DNA of 5,823 nt, taken from Spirochaetia bacterium (lineage in GTDB: Bacteria; Spirochaetota; Spirochaetia; Sphaerochaetales; Sphaerochaetaceae). The position numbers and the translations under genes were made by a program. How positions within the stretch are numbered: position 1 is the stretch's first letter; each line of letters begins with the position of its first letter. The notes under the pieces were generated by a model. That model did not search any database, was not told the DNA's origin, and worked only from the letters and a program-made list of their open reading frames with translations. The stretch covers positions 1 through 5,823 of the forward strand of contig SABI01000163.1 in NCBI GenBank assembly GCA_009929055.1, given 5' to 3'. Shown here one piece after another: positions 1 to 5,823 of the stretch.

Positions 1-770
1 GAGTAGCACTACTAGTGGGTGATTATTGTGCCTCCTATTGTCGCCATTGCTTTCGCCGTCGTTTTACCGCTAAACAAGAAGCAATTATCTCAAAAGATGA
101 ATTAGAAATTGTCGCCTCTTATGTGGCAAATCATCTTGAAATTAAAGAGATGCTCTTAACAGGGGGAGACCCATTAATGGTTAATGATGAAAAACTCTCA
201 TTGGTTATTAGCCGTGTGAGGATGAGTAGAAGTGACATCGTCCTAAGGCTTTGTACGAGGGTAATTGTAACCTATCCAAATAGAATAACAGAAAGCCTTA
301 TTACTATGTTAAAGAGCCATTCCTCAAGTCCAATATATGTGATGAGTCAATTTAACCATCCGAGAGAAATAACAGAAGAGAGTAAGAGAGCTGTTTCTTT
401 GTTTGTTGAAAATGGATTTCCTGTAATGAATCAAACAGTCCTTTTAAGAGGGGTGAATGATAATGTAGATGTGTTAGAAGAGCTCATGAATAGTTTAGTT
501 TCAATAAAAGTTAAACCATATTATCTTTTCCAAGGAGATATGGTTGAAGGGACAGGGCACTTAAGGTTGCCAATAGACCAAGCTCTTTCTATTGAAAAGG
601 AGCTGCGGCTTAGACTGAGTGGACTTGCTATGCCTACAGTAGCTGTAGATTTACCTCATGGTGGAGGAAAAGTCTCTTTAAGTGGCCCCTCTTACAAAGG
701 AAAGAAAGATGAGAAGACTCATCTGTTTATATCAATTGATGGTAAAGAGATTGAATATATCGACCCATAA
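1..770 (+). CDS. epmB: KamA-family lysine 2,3-aminomutase, probable EF-P modification enzyme EpmB (5' end outside window)
   Basis: A radical-SAM, PLP-dependent aminomutase that converts L-alpha-lysine to beta-lysine, the donor EpmA uses to modify EF-P. The frame is open to the window edge (first whole codon at 3), so the GTG at 15 is not the real start; about 255 codons are visible and, against the roughly 340-residue family length, some 80 N-terminal residues are probably missing. Seen directly: the [4Fe-4S] signature CX3CX2C with Cys codons at 27, 39 and 48; a SAM-binding GGDPLM motif at 162-179; and near the C-terminus PHGGGK, matching the KamA PGGGGK motif whose lysine (codon 669-671) holds PLP. 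It ends just after this domain and lacks the longer zinc-binding tail of clostridial KamA. The EpmB rather than catabolic KamA assignment rests on efp and epmA lying next door. It is convergent with efp, and its TAA overlaps the efp terminator. No frameshift is seen. Confidence 0.88.
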   Translation, partial: VALLVGDYCASYCRHCFRRRFTAKQEAIISKDELEIVASYVANHLEIKEMLLTGGDPLMVNDEKLSLVISRVRMSRSDIVLRLCTRVIVTYPNRITESLITMLKSHSSSPIYVMSQFNHPREITEESKRAVSLFVENGFPVMNQTVLLRGVNDNVDVLEELMNSLVSIKVKPYYLFQGDMVEGTGHLRLPIDQALSIEKELRLRLSGLAMPTVAVDLPHGGGKVSLSGPSYKGKKDEKTHLFISIDGKEIEYIDP

Positions 771-796
771 AAAAACATCGCCGTTTAAAGCGATGT
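769..796 (-). terminator. Rho-independent terminator of the epmA-efp transcript
   Basis: Read on the minus strand, ACATCGC (796-790) and GCGATGT (781-775) form a perfect 7-bp stem around an 8-base loop, followed by a T-tract templated by the A-run at 769-775. It lies 24 bases past the efp stop codon. The T-tract side overlaps the last two bases of the epmB stop codon. On the plus strand the same hairpin is followed by CTTATAG rather than a T-run, so it should terminate efp much better than epmB. Confidence 0.85.
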
Positions 797-819
797 CTTA
801 TAGATGAAAGGTGTAATTA

Positions 820-1383
820 CTATTTATTTACTCTTTCAAGATATTCTTTTGTTTCTGTATTTACTAAAATCTTCTCACCTTGTTTGATAAATATTGGAAC
901 TCTTACAACTAAACCTGTTTCAGTTGTGACGTTTTTTGTAGCCCCGGTAACAGTATCCCCTTTGATAGATTCTTCAGCTTCAGCTACTTCAAATAGCACT
1001 TTTGGTGGAAGTTGAATTTCAAGGACTTGTTTTTCCCAGAATGTAACTCGGTAGGTTTCTCCATCTTTCATAAAGAATTGATAATCAGGAAAGGATGCCA
1101 TTGCAACTTCAATTTGCTCATATGTTTCTGTAAACATGAAGTGAAAGCTCTCTCCATCATTATATAAATATTGGCAATCATGATCTGTTACACTAATTTC
1201 ATCAGCATTATCTTGTGTCTTCATTGTTTCTCTTAGAGTTTGACCAGTTGAAGGGCTTTTTAATTTCAACCGCACGAAAGCAGACCCTTTTCCAGGGTTC
1301 ACAAATTCTCTATCAATGACAATAAAAGGTTGTCCTTTTATTAATAGTGCAGTTCCTTTTTCAATTTGGCCCGCTTTAATCAT
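820..1383 (-). CDS. efp: Translation elongation factor P (EF-P)
   Basis: EF-P binds between the ribosomal P and E sites and speeds peptide-bond formation at proline runs. At 187 residues it has the normal family length (E. coli 188). The layout is the usual one: an N-terminal KOW-like domain (about 1-63) and two OB-fold domains (about 65-128 and 129-187), ending in the typical EYLERV-like tail. The modification loop reads NPGKGSAF, with the acceptor lysine at residue 32 (codon 1290-1288), equivalent to Lys34 of E. coli. A lysine in this PGKG setting, with epmA upstream and epmB downstream, implies beta-lysylation rather than rhamnosylation, which uses arginine. The ATG at 1383 is supported by GAGG at 1393-1390, six bases upstream. 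It follows epmA by 35 bases on the same strand, probably as one transcript, and ends at the hairpin at 769-796. Confidence 0.97.
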   Translation of the reverse strand: MIKAGQIEKGTALLIKGQPFIVIDREFVNPGKGSAFVRLKLKSPSTGQTLRETMKTQDNADEISVTDHDCQYLYNDGESFHFMFTETYEQIEVAMASFPDYQFFMKDGETYRVTFWEKQVLEIQLPPKVLFEVAEAEESIKGDTVTGATKNVTTETGLVVRVPIFIKQGEKILVNTETKEYLERVNK

Positions 1384-1418
1384 GTATTACCTCATTTATA
1401 ATAAAAAATATATCTCTT

Positions 1419-2411
1419 TTAATGAACGGAGGACAGCATATCAGATAGTTGAAATAAAATCAAATCCTCTAAGCTCTTGCGTCCTAATTGTACCATAAGA
1501 AGCCTGTCGAGTCCTATTGCTACTCCCGAAGATGGGGGATAAGAAGAATCAAAGATGTGAGCAAATGAATAATCTATGTCTGGAATCACATCCTGTGAAG
1601 CCCTACGTTCACTTACTAATTTAGCATACTCTTTTTCATAATAACTTTTAACGACCTCTTCATTAATTTCTTCATCATAGCAATTAGCGATTTCCACCCC
1701 ATGTATATACATTTCCCATCTTCTACGATAGGGGGAATGATGTATTTTTTTTGCCAGACATTCTATTTGATAAGGGTATTGGGTGAGGACAACGGGTTTA
1801 TGTTTTGGAAGATTTGGTTCAACAAAGGTGAGGAATATTCTGTGAAATGTATCTTCCCAACTCTCTAAGGTGGGGGGGAGGTTTAGTCCTAGGTGAGTTG
1901 CTGCTTGGCGGATAAGGGGGATTGTTTGAACCTTATCAAGGTCAACTTGGGCATACTTATACATAGCTTCACTTACACTCAACTTAATGAAAGGGGGAAG
2001 GGCTGATTCTGGAGTCCCTTTTAATGAAGTGTTATATAACAACTCTTCAGTAATACCAATTGACTGTTCATCATTAGCTCCAATAGTGTAATATTCGAGC
2101 ATAGTAAACTCAATATTGTGGTGAGCTCCTAATTGTTCCTTATTTCTAAAACATTTTGATATCTGATAAATACTTTGATTCACCTCTTTAAGAATTTGTT
2201 TCATAAAAATTTCAGGTGATGGTACTAAATAGAGTTCCTTGCTGTTATTGATATCGCTTAGGTATTGAGTTGCAAAATTAGCAATAGAGCTCTCTGGAAT
2301 AAGGGTAGGGGAGAGAATTGGGGTAGATACTTCTAAGTATCCTTTTTGTTCAAAGAAATGTCTAATGTGTTTAGTTAATTCACTACGCCCTTTTATTGCT
2401 TGTATGTCCAT
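1419..2411 (-). CDS. epmA: EF-P--(R)-beta-lysine ligase EpmA (PoxA/GenX/YjeA)
   Basis: A class II lysyl-tRNA-synthetase paralogue that activates beta-lysine with ATP and transfers it to the EF-P lysine instead of to tRNA. At 330 residues it matches EpmA (E. coli 325) and, as expected, has only the catalytic core without the N-terminal anticodon-binding OB-fold of true LysRS. Visible are motif 1 YLEVSTPILSP (25-35), LVPSPE (62-67), motif 2 CFRN...HHNIEFTMLE (87-106), the substrate-pocket stretch HGVEIANCYDE (237-247) and motif 3 GVAIGLDRLLM (296-306). The ATG at 2411 fits the family alignment; the frame closes upstream with a TGA and no other start lies between. There is no Shine-Dalgarno before it, but a promoter sits so close that the mRNA may be leaderless. 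It is divergent from mnmE and cotranscribed with efp. The gene contains a C7 tract (1872-1878) and an A8 tract (1745-1752), both in frame here. Confidence 0.95.
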   Translation of the reverse strand: MDIQAIKGRSELTKHIRHFFEQKGYLEVSTPILSPTLIPESSIANFATQYLSDINNSKELYLVPSPEIFMKQILKEVNQSIYQISKCFRNKEQLGAHHNIEFTMLEYYTIGANDEQSIGITEELLYNTSLKGTPESALPPFIKLSVSEAMYKYAQVDLDKVQTIPLIRQAATHLGLNLPPTLESWEDTFHRIFLTFVEPNLPKHKPVVLTQYPYQIECLAKKIHHSPYRRRWEMYIHGVEIANCYDEEINEEVVKSYYEKEYAKLVSERRASQDVIPDIDYSFAHIFDSSYPPSSGVAIGLDRLLMVQLGRKSLEDLILFQLSDMLSSVH

Positions 2412-2420
2412 ATGTAGAGG

Positions 2421-2450
2421 AATATAACCTACTCTTCTTCATCCTGTAAA
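2421..2450 (-). promoter_or_regulatory. Predicted sigma70-type promoter of epmA-efp
   Basis: On the minus strand, TTTACA (2450-2445; 5 of 6 to TTGACA) and TATATT (2426-2421; 5 of 6 to TATAAT) are separated by 18 bases. Nine bases separate the -10 box from the epmA ATG, so initiation 6-9 bases after the -10 box would leave a 5' leader of only about 1-4 bases. No Shine-Dalgarno is present between the box and the ATG. This is prediction by consensus only. Confidence 0.55.
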
Positions 2451-2451
2451 G

Positions 2452-2472
2452 ATGAGTGATATGGACACTCAT
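2452..2472. repeat. Inverted repeat between the two divergent promoters, candidate operator
   Basis: ATGAGTG (2452-2458) and CACTCAT (2466-2472) are a perfect 7-bp dyad around a 7-base spacer. It lies just outside the -35 box of the predicted epmA promoter (2445-2450) and covers the -35 box of the predicted mnmE promoter (2462-2467). A bound regulator could therefore affect both directions. There is no second copy in the window and I do not recognise it as a known operator. Confidence 0.3.
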
Positions 2473-2491
2473 GTTATCCTTTAAGTATACT
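2462..2491 (+). promoter_or_regulatory. Predicted sigma70-type promoter of mnmE-mnmG-rsmG
   Basis: TGGACA (2462-2467; 5 of 6 to TTGACA) and TATACT (2486-2491; 5 of 6 to TATAAT) are separated by 18 bases. Nine bases lie between the -10 box and the ATG at 2501, the same geometry as the facing epmA promoter, so this transcript would also start at or just before the start codon. This is prediction by consensus only. Confidence 0.5.
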
Positions 2492-2500
2492 TACGATAAG

Positions 2501-3865
2501 ATGAATACAATAGATTACCAAGAAGATGACATTATATATGCTCTTGCTACCCCTTTAGCACCAAGCGCCCTTGCTATTATTAGAATCAGTGGTGCTGGAT
2601 GTAAGAAATTATTAGCTCCCCATTTCTCTAAGCCCTCTTCCCTCATAAAAGGAAAGAGCCACACATTATTACATGGAAAAATTTTATCTTATTCTAAAAA
2701 AGAAACCATCGATGAGGTTCTCTTATCTTTATTTGATGATAAAAGAGGCTACACGGGAGAAGAGAGTATTGAAATAGCGTGCCACGGAAGCTTGTTTGGG
2801 ATAGAGGCAATATTTACCCTCCTCTCACAAATAGGCTTTCGTAGTGCAGCCCCTGGAGAGTTTACTTTTAGGGCATTTAAACATGGCAGATTAGACCTCA
2901 CTCAGGCAGAAGCCGTGATGGAAATAGTCGATTCTCACTCCCAAAAAGCCCATTCTCTTGCCCTTAGTCGCCTAGAGGGGGATCTTTTTAAACGAATGGA
3001 TTACTTAAAGAAGCAAACTCTTCAAGCAATGAGTTCGATTGAAGTACAACTCGATTATGCTGAAGATGATTTTTCTGATGAAGTTGTGTTCCCGTCTCAC
3101 ATTATTCGTGAAGTAAAAGAATCTCTAGACTCACTTATTGAAACCTATTCTGTAGGAAAGATGTATAAAGAAGGGGCCCTTGTTGTATTAGCTGGCTCTA
3201 CAAATGCTGGTAAGTCAACTCTCTTTAACCTTTTGATGAAAAGTGAAAGATCAATTGTTTCAGAGACGCATGGAACAACTCGAGATTTTATTGAAGGGCA
3301 TACTGTAATTGGGGGAATCCCTATCACTATTTTTGATACAGCAGGTCTAAGAGATTCTTCTGATGCTGTTGAAATGGAAGGGATAAAAAGAAGTCGCTAT
3401 TTATTAGAAAAAGCTCATGTGATTGTATTACTCGTTGATGCAGATGAGGCAGAACTACAGATGTCTCATCACCTGAATATCATAGATGACCCTCGATGCA
3501 TTACAGTTTATAATAAGAGTGATATTGCCCTTAGAGCTATTCCAGAAGGGGTAATCGCGATTAGTGCAAAAAATGGACAAGGATTTGGGAAATTAGAAGA
3601 ACACATACTCGCTAAGATAAAAAAAGATATGCCAATTATTCAGACAGAGGCCCTGATTATTGAATCAAAGAGGCAACATGATCATCTTGTTAGTGCAAGT
3701 TCTTCCCTTAAAAGTGCCCTTGAAATGGGTGAAAAAGCTCTTCCCCTTGATTTAATAGCTGTTGAAGTGCAAGAAGCTCTATCAGCTTTAGGAGAATTAA
3801 CAGGAGAAGTTACCTCTTTTGATATTCTCGAACAAATATTTAGTGGATTTTGTGTAGGAAAATAA
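2501..3865 (+). CDS. mnmE: tRNA uridine-5-carboxymethylaminomethyl modification GTPase MnmE (TrmE)
   Basis: With MnmG, MnmE uses GTP hydrolysis and a folate C1 unit to build the (carboxymethyl)aminomethyl group on wobble U34 of tRNAs reading split codon boxes. The 454 residues from this start equal the usual family length. Domains in order: N-terminal folate-binding domain (about 1-120, with EIACHG at 91-96 and APGEFTFRAF at 117-126), a helical region, the inserted G domain, and a C-terminal helix. G motifs are G1 GSTNAGKS (232-239), G2 THGTTRD (256-262), G3 DTAG (279-282) and G4 NKSD (338-341). The protein ends in FCVGK with the conserved cysteine at 451. Longer in-frame starts exist (GTG 2456, ATG 2471), but they add residues outside the family alignment and would place the likely -10 box inside the gene. 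No Shine-Dalgarno precedes 2501. It is first gene of the operon, four bases from mnmG. Confidence 0.96.
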   Translation: MNTIDYQEDDIIYALATPLAPSALAIIRISGAGCKKLLAPHFSKPSSLIKGKSHTLLHGKILSYSKKETIDEVLLSLFDDKRGYTGEESIEIACHGSLFGIEAIFTLLSQIGFRSAAPGEFTFRAFKHGRLDLTQAEAVMEIVDSHSQKAHSLALSRLEGDLFKRMDYLKKQTLQAMSSIEVQLDYAEDDFSDEVVFPSHIIREVKESLDSLIETYSVGKMYKEGALVVLAGSTNAGKSTLFNLLMKSERSIVSETHGTTRDFIEGHTVIGGIPITIFDTAGLRDSSDAVEMEGIKRSRYLLEKAHVIVLLVDADEAELQMSHHLNIIDDPRCITVYNKSDIALRAIPEGVIAISAKNGQGFGKLEEHILAKIKKDMPIIQTEALIIESKRQHDHLVSASSSLKSALEMGEKALPLDLIAVEVQEALSALGELTGEVTSFDILEQIFSGFCVGK

Positions 3866-3869
3866 ATAT

Positions 3870-5705
3870 ATGGATTATGATGCAATTGTTATTGGAGCTG
3901 GACATGCTGGAATTGAAGCATCTCTCGCATTGGCTCGTCTTGGAAAGAAAACGATACTTATTACCCAAAGCTTAGATGCAATAGGGAGACTTTCTTGTAA
4001 CCCAGCTATTGGAGGCCTTGCAAAAGGTAATATTGTAAGAGAAATTGATGCTCTTGGTGGTGAGATGGCTCACCTCATTGATAAATCAATGATTCAGTTT
4101 AGAGTCCTTAACCTTCGTCGTGGGCCAGCTGTTCAAGCTCCAAGGGCTCAAGCAGATAAATTCACCTATAATCGTTTGGCAAAAGAGAGTGTAGAACACC
4201 AGTCCTCCCTCAACGTGTTTCAAGATACAGTAGTTGATTTGATGATAGATGAATCAACAAAACACATCGTAGGGGTTGTAACTGAACGAGGAAATAAAAT
4301 TAGTGCTAAAACTGTGGTTCTTACTACAGGAACCTTCATGGAAGGGAAGATTTTTATTGGTGAATATGTTACCTCTTCTGGGCGTTTAGGAGAGCCTGCT
4401 GCCCTTGGCCTTGGTCCCGCTCTACGAAAGAAAGGGTTCAGGGTCGACAGACTTAAAACAGGAACTCCTGCTAGGGTAAGAGGTTCATCAATCGATTTTT
4501 CAAAGATGGAAATGCAAGCAGGTGATGAAGTCATGATGCCCTTTAGTTTTGATTATAGTGAGATACAACGCCCAAATCTTTCTTGTTATATTACCTTTAC
4601 TAATGAAAAGACTCATGAAGTCATAAGACGAAATATGCATAGGTCTCCCCTTTATTCGGGAGAAATTGTTGGAAAGGGTCCCCGCTACTGTCCTAGTATT
4701 GAAGATAAGGTTGTTCGCTTTCCAGATAAAGACCGACATCAAATATTTGTCGAGCCCGAAGGTATCGGAACAGAAGAGTACTATCTAAACGGAGCAAGTT
4801 CTTCCCTTCCTGAAGATGTTCAACTTGATTACATACATTCAATTCCTGGCCTTGAAGAGGCTGTAGTTATGAGACCTGCCTATGCAGTAGAGTACGATTA
4901 TTTAGACCCAACTCATCTATACCCTTCTCTTGAATCAAAGATTGTAGGAGGGCTTTTTATCGCTGGCCAAACAAATGGAACTAGTGGATATGAGGAAGCT
5001 GGATGCCAAGGGTTAATGGCAGGAATTAATGCTGCTAGAAAGCTTGAAGGGGAAAAGCCCCTTATTTTGGGAAGAACTGAAGCCTATACTGGTGTTCTTA
5101 TTGATGACTTGGTCACAAAAGGGACAAAAGAACCTTATAGAATGTTCACTTCTCGTGCAGAATATCGCCTTAATCTTCGTCATGATAGTGCTGATCAGCG
5201 CCTTACTCCCTATGCGTACGAAATTGGATTACAAAAAGAAGAAGCAATGCAGCGCTTGAATAAGAAAGTTGAACAAATCGACATGGTAAAAACTCTATTG
5301 CAAAATCGAAGGATAGGCAATAAAACAGCATCAGCTTTGCTTCTTCAAAATGATATAAATCTTGATGATATTGCAAAAGAACTTCCAGAGATAAAAACGT
5401 TTGATCCTGTTATCATGTATCAAGTAGAACTTGATATCAAATATAGTGGCTATATCCAGCGTCAAGATAAACAAGTTGAACGCTATTTGAAAATGGAAAA
5501 AATTATCATTCCACCCACATTTAATTATGATGAGATTGATGGATTGAGTGCCGAAGCCAAAGAGAAATTTAAAGATATTAGACCTATTACATTAGGACAA
5601 GCTGGAAGGATTTCTGGTGTTCGTAATAGCGATATGGCAGTTCTTATGGTTATGTTATCGAAATCAAGAAAACATAAGGAGAGTGATGAGAATGGCCAAT
5701 CATAA
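3870..5705 (+). CDS. mnmG: tRNA uridine-5-carboxymethylaminomethyl modification enzyme MnmG (GidA)
   Basis: This is the FAD-dependent partner of MnmE in the U34 modification complex; it binds tRNA and NADH and carries the catalytic cysteines. It has 611 residues, within the family range (E. coli 629). Visible: the Rossmann FAD motif GAGHAG (9-14); SCNPAIGG with Cys43; GPRYCPSIEDK with Cys274, matching the second conserved cysteine; GQTNGTSGYEEAG (366-378), the second FAD-contacting signature; and the C-terminal helical region for MnmE and tRNA contact, with GYIQRQ (527-532), a GLS element near 558 and GQAGRISGV from 576. The ATG at 3870 has AGGAA at 3856-3860, nine bases upstream, and lies four bases after the mnmE stop. 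Its 3' end overlaps rsmG by 14 bases, so all three are probably cotranscribed and translationally coupled. The gene is complete, with no missing key residue. Confidence 0.97.
   Translation: MDYDAIVIGAGHAGIEASLALARLGKKTILITQSLDAIGRLSCNPAIGGLAKGNIVREIDALGGEMAHLIDKSMIQFRVLNLRRGPAVQAPRAQADKFTYNRLAKESVEHQSSLNVFQDTVVDLMIDESTKHIVGVVTERGNKISAKTVVLTTGTFMEGKIFIGEYVTSSGRLGEPAALGLGPALRKKGFRVDRLKTGTPARVRGSSIDFSKMEMQAGDEVMMPFSFDYSEIQRPNLSCYITFTNEKTHEVIRRNMHRSPLYSGEIVGKGPRYCPSIEDKVVRFPDKDRHQIFVEPEGIGTEEYYLNGASSSLPEDVQLDYIHSIPGLEEAVVMRPAYAVEYDYLDPTHLYPSLESKIVGGLFIAGQTNGTSGYEEAGCQGLMAGINAARKLEGEKPLILGRTEAYTGVLIDDLVTKGTKEPYRMFTSRAEYRLNLRHDSADQRLTPYAYEIGLQKEEAMQRLNKKVEQIDMVKTLLQNRRIGNKTASALLLQNDINLDDIAKELPEIKTFDPVIMYQVELDIKYSGYIQRQDKQVERYLKMEKIIIPPTFNYDEIDGLSAEAKEKFKDIRPITLGQAGRISGVRNSDMAVLMVMLSKSRKHKESDENGQS
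5677..5681 (+). promoter_or_regulatory. Ribosome binding site of rsmG, inside the end of mnmG
   Basis: AGGAG lies within the mnmG coding region. Two in-frame ATGs follow: 5686 at a spacing of 4 bases and 5692 at a spacing of 10 bases. The first is too close for efficient initiation, so 5692 is preferred, though the site does not settle it beyond doubt. Confidence 0.7.
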
Positions 5706-5823
5706 AGAATTGTTACTCGAAGGCCTTAAAGAGCTAAACCTCTCTCTTAGTGACCCCCAAATTAGTCAATTATTGCAATATGAAAAAGAAATTAATTTCT
5801 TTAATGATGCCTATGGACTAGTG
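5692..5823 (+). CDS. rsmG: 16S rRNA (guanine-527-N7)-methyltransferase RsmG (GidB), N-terminal fragment cut by window end
   Basis: RsmG uses S-adenosylmethionine to methylate N7 of G527 in 16S rRNA; its loss gives low-level streptomycin resistance in several bacteria. Only the first 44 codons are visible, and the frame is open to the window edge. They form the N-terminal helical part that precedes the SAM-binding Rossmann fold, with a family-like pattern: leucine-rich helix, LSDPQISQLLQYEKEIN, then FFNDAYGLV where other RsmG proteins have a WN.xxNL-type turn. No SAM motif is reached, so the call rests on this weak N-terminal resemblance plus the very common mnmE-mnmG-rsmG order. It overlaps the end of mnmG by 14 bases, which suggests translational coupling. 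An alternative start two codons upstream (5686) is possible. Confidence 0.85.
   Translation, partial: MANHKELLLEGLKELNLSLSDPQISQLLQYEKEINFFNDAYGLV

Noticed and set aside
1395..1426. Weak second promoter for efp on the minus strand (TTCATT, 17 bases, TATTAT) in the end of epmA and the gap
   Set aside because: The matches are only about 3/6 and 4/6 in AT-rich sequence; chance is likely and cotranscription with epmA explains efp.
1419..2411. Three Pro-Pro pairs in EpmA (LPPF, LPPT, YPPS) as a possible EF-P feedback loop
   Set aside because: Di-prolines are common and these are not strong stalling contexts such as PPP; EF-P itself also carries one, so no special signal can be claimed.
2383..2442. 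Short minus-strand ORF of 19 codons (starting MKKSRLYSS) overlapping the start of epmA in another frame, a possible leader peptide
   Set aside because: The only purine-rich sequence touches its ATG with no spacing, it spans the predicted epmA promoter, and it has no attenuator-like hairpin or regulatory codon run.
2456..2500. Longer mnmE reading frame from GTG 2456 or ATG 2471
   Set aside because: The extra residues lie outside the MnmE family N-terminus, no good ribosome binding site precedes either start, and the likely -10 box would fall inside the gene; 454 residues from 2501 is the normal length.
4220..4534. Open frame of 104 codons on the minus strand within mnmG, and similar shorter ones at 4500-4742, 3145-3327, 3682-3885, 1316-1498 and 5029-5259
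   Set aside because: All lie wholly or largely inside well-identified genes in other frames, show no recognisable domain, and have no supporting ribosome binding site or spacing.
1..5823. tRNA, rRNA, CRISPR, insertion sequence or attachment sites
   Set aside because: No cloverleaf, spaced direct repeats, terminal inverted repeats or transposase-like frame was seen; the window is almost wholly covered by housekeeping genes and the longest gap is 89 bases.

Overview
This window holds two adjacent bacterial translation-quality modules and nothing that looks mobile or foreign. By eye it is AT-rich and tightly packed. The genes are the EF-P beta-lysylation set (epmB, efp, epmA) and the start of the classic tRNA/rRNA-modification operon mnmE-mnmG-rsmG. 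The organism cannot be fixed from this stretch. The wording of MnmG around residues 80-97 (LNLRRGPAVQAPRAQADK) and of the RsmG N-terminus (ending AYGLV) reminds me of spirochaetes, but that is from memory and tentative.

Layout. Positions 1-770 (+) carry the 3' three quarters of a KamA/EpmB-type lysine 2,3-aminomutase gene, cut by the window edge. It converges on a minus-strand pair, epmA (2411-1419) followed by efp (1383-820). That pair ends in a hairpin terminator whose T-tract overlaps the epmB stop codon. An 89-base divergent intergenic region (2412-2500) separates epmA from mnmE. From 2501 the plus strand carries mnmE (to 3865), mnmG (3870-5705) and the first 44 codons of rsmG (from 5692, cut by the window edge). 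The 4-base gap and the 14-base overlap point to one operon.

How the genes work together. EpmB makes beta-lysine from lysine, EpmA attaches it to a lysine of EF-P (Lys32 here), and modified EF-P rescues ribosomes stalled on proline runs. MnmE and MnmG together modify the wobble uridine U34 of certain tRNAs. RsmG methylates 16S rRNA. All act in the cytoplasm on the translation machinery.

The most interesting non-coding feature is the divergent region. Both epmA and mnmE lack a Shine-Dalgarno sequence. Each has a plausible sigma70-type promoter with the same geometry: an 18-base spacer, then 9 bases from the -10 box to the ATG. Both mRNAs would therefore be leaderless or nearly so, whereas efp, mnmG and rsmG have recognisable ribosome binding sites. 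A 7-bp perfect inverted repeat lies between the two promoters. I found no new gene system, CRISPR array, RNA gene or mobile element.
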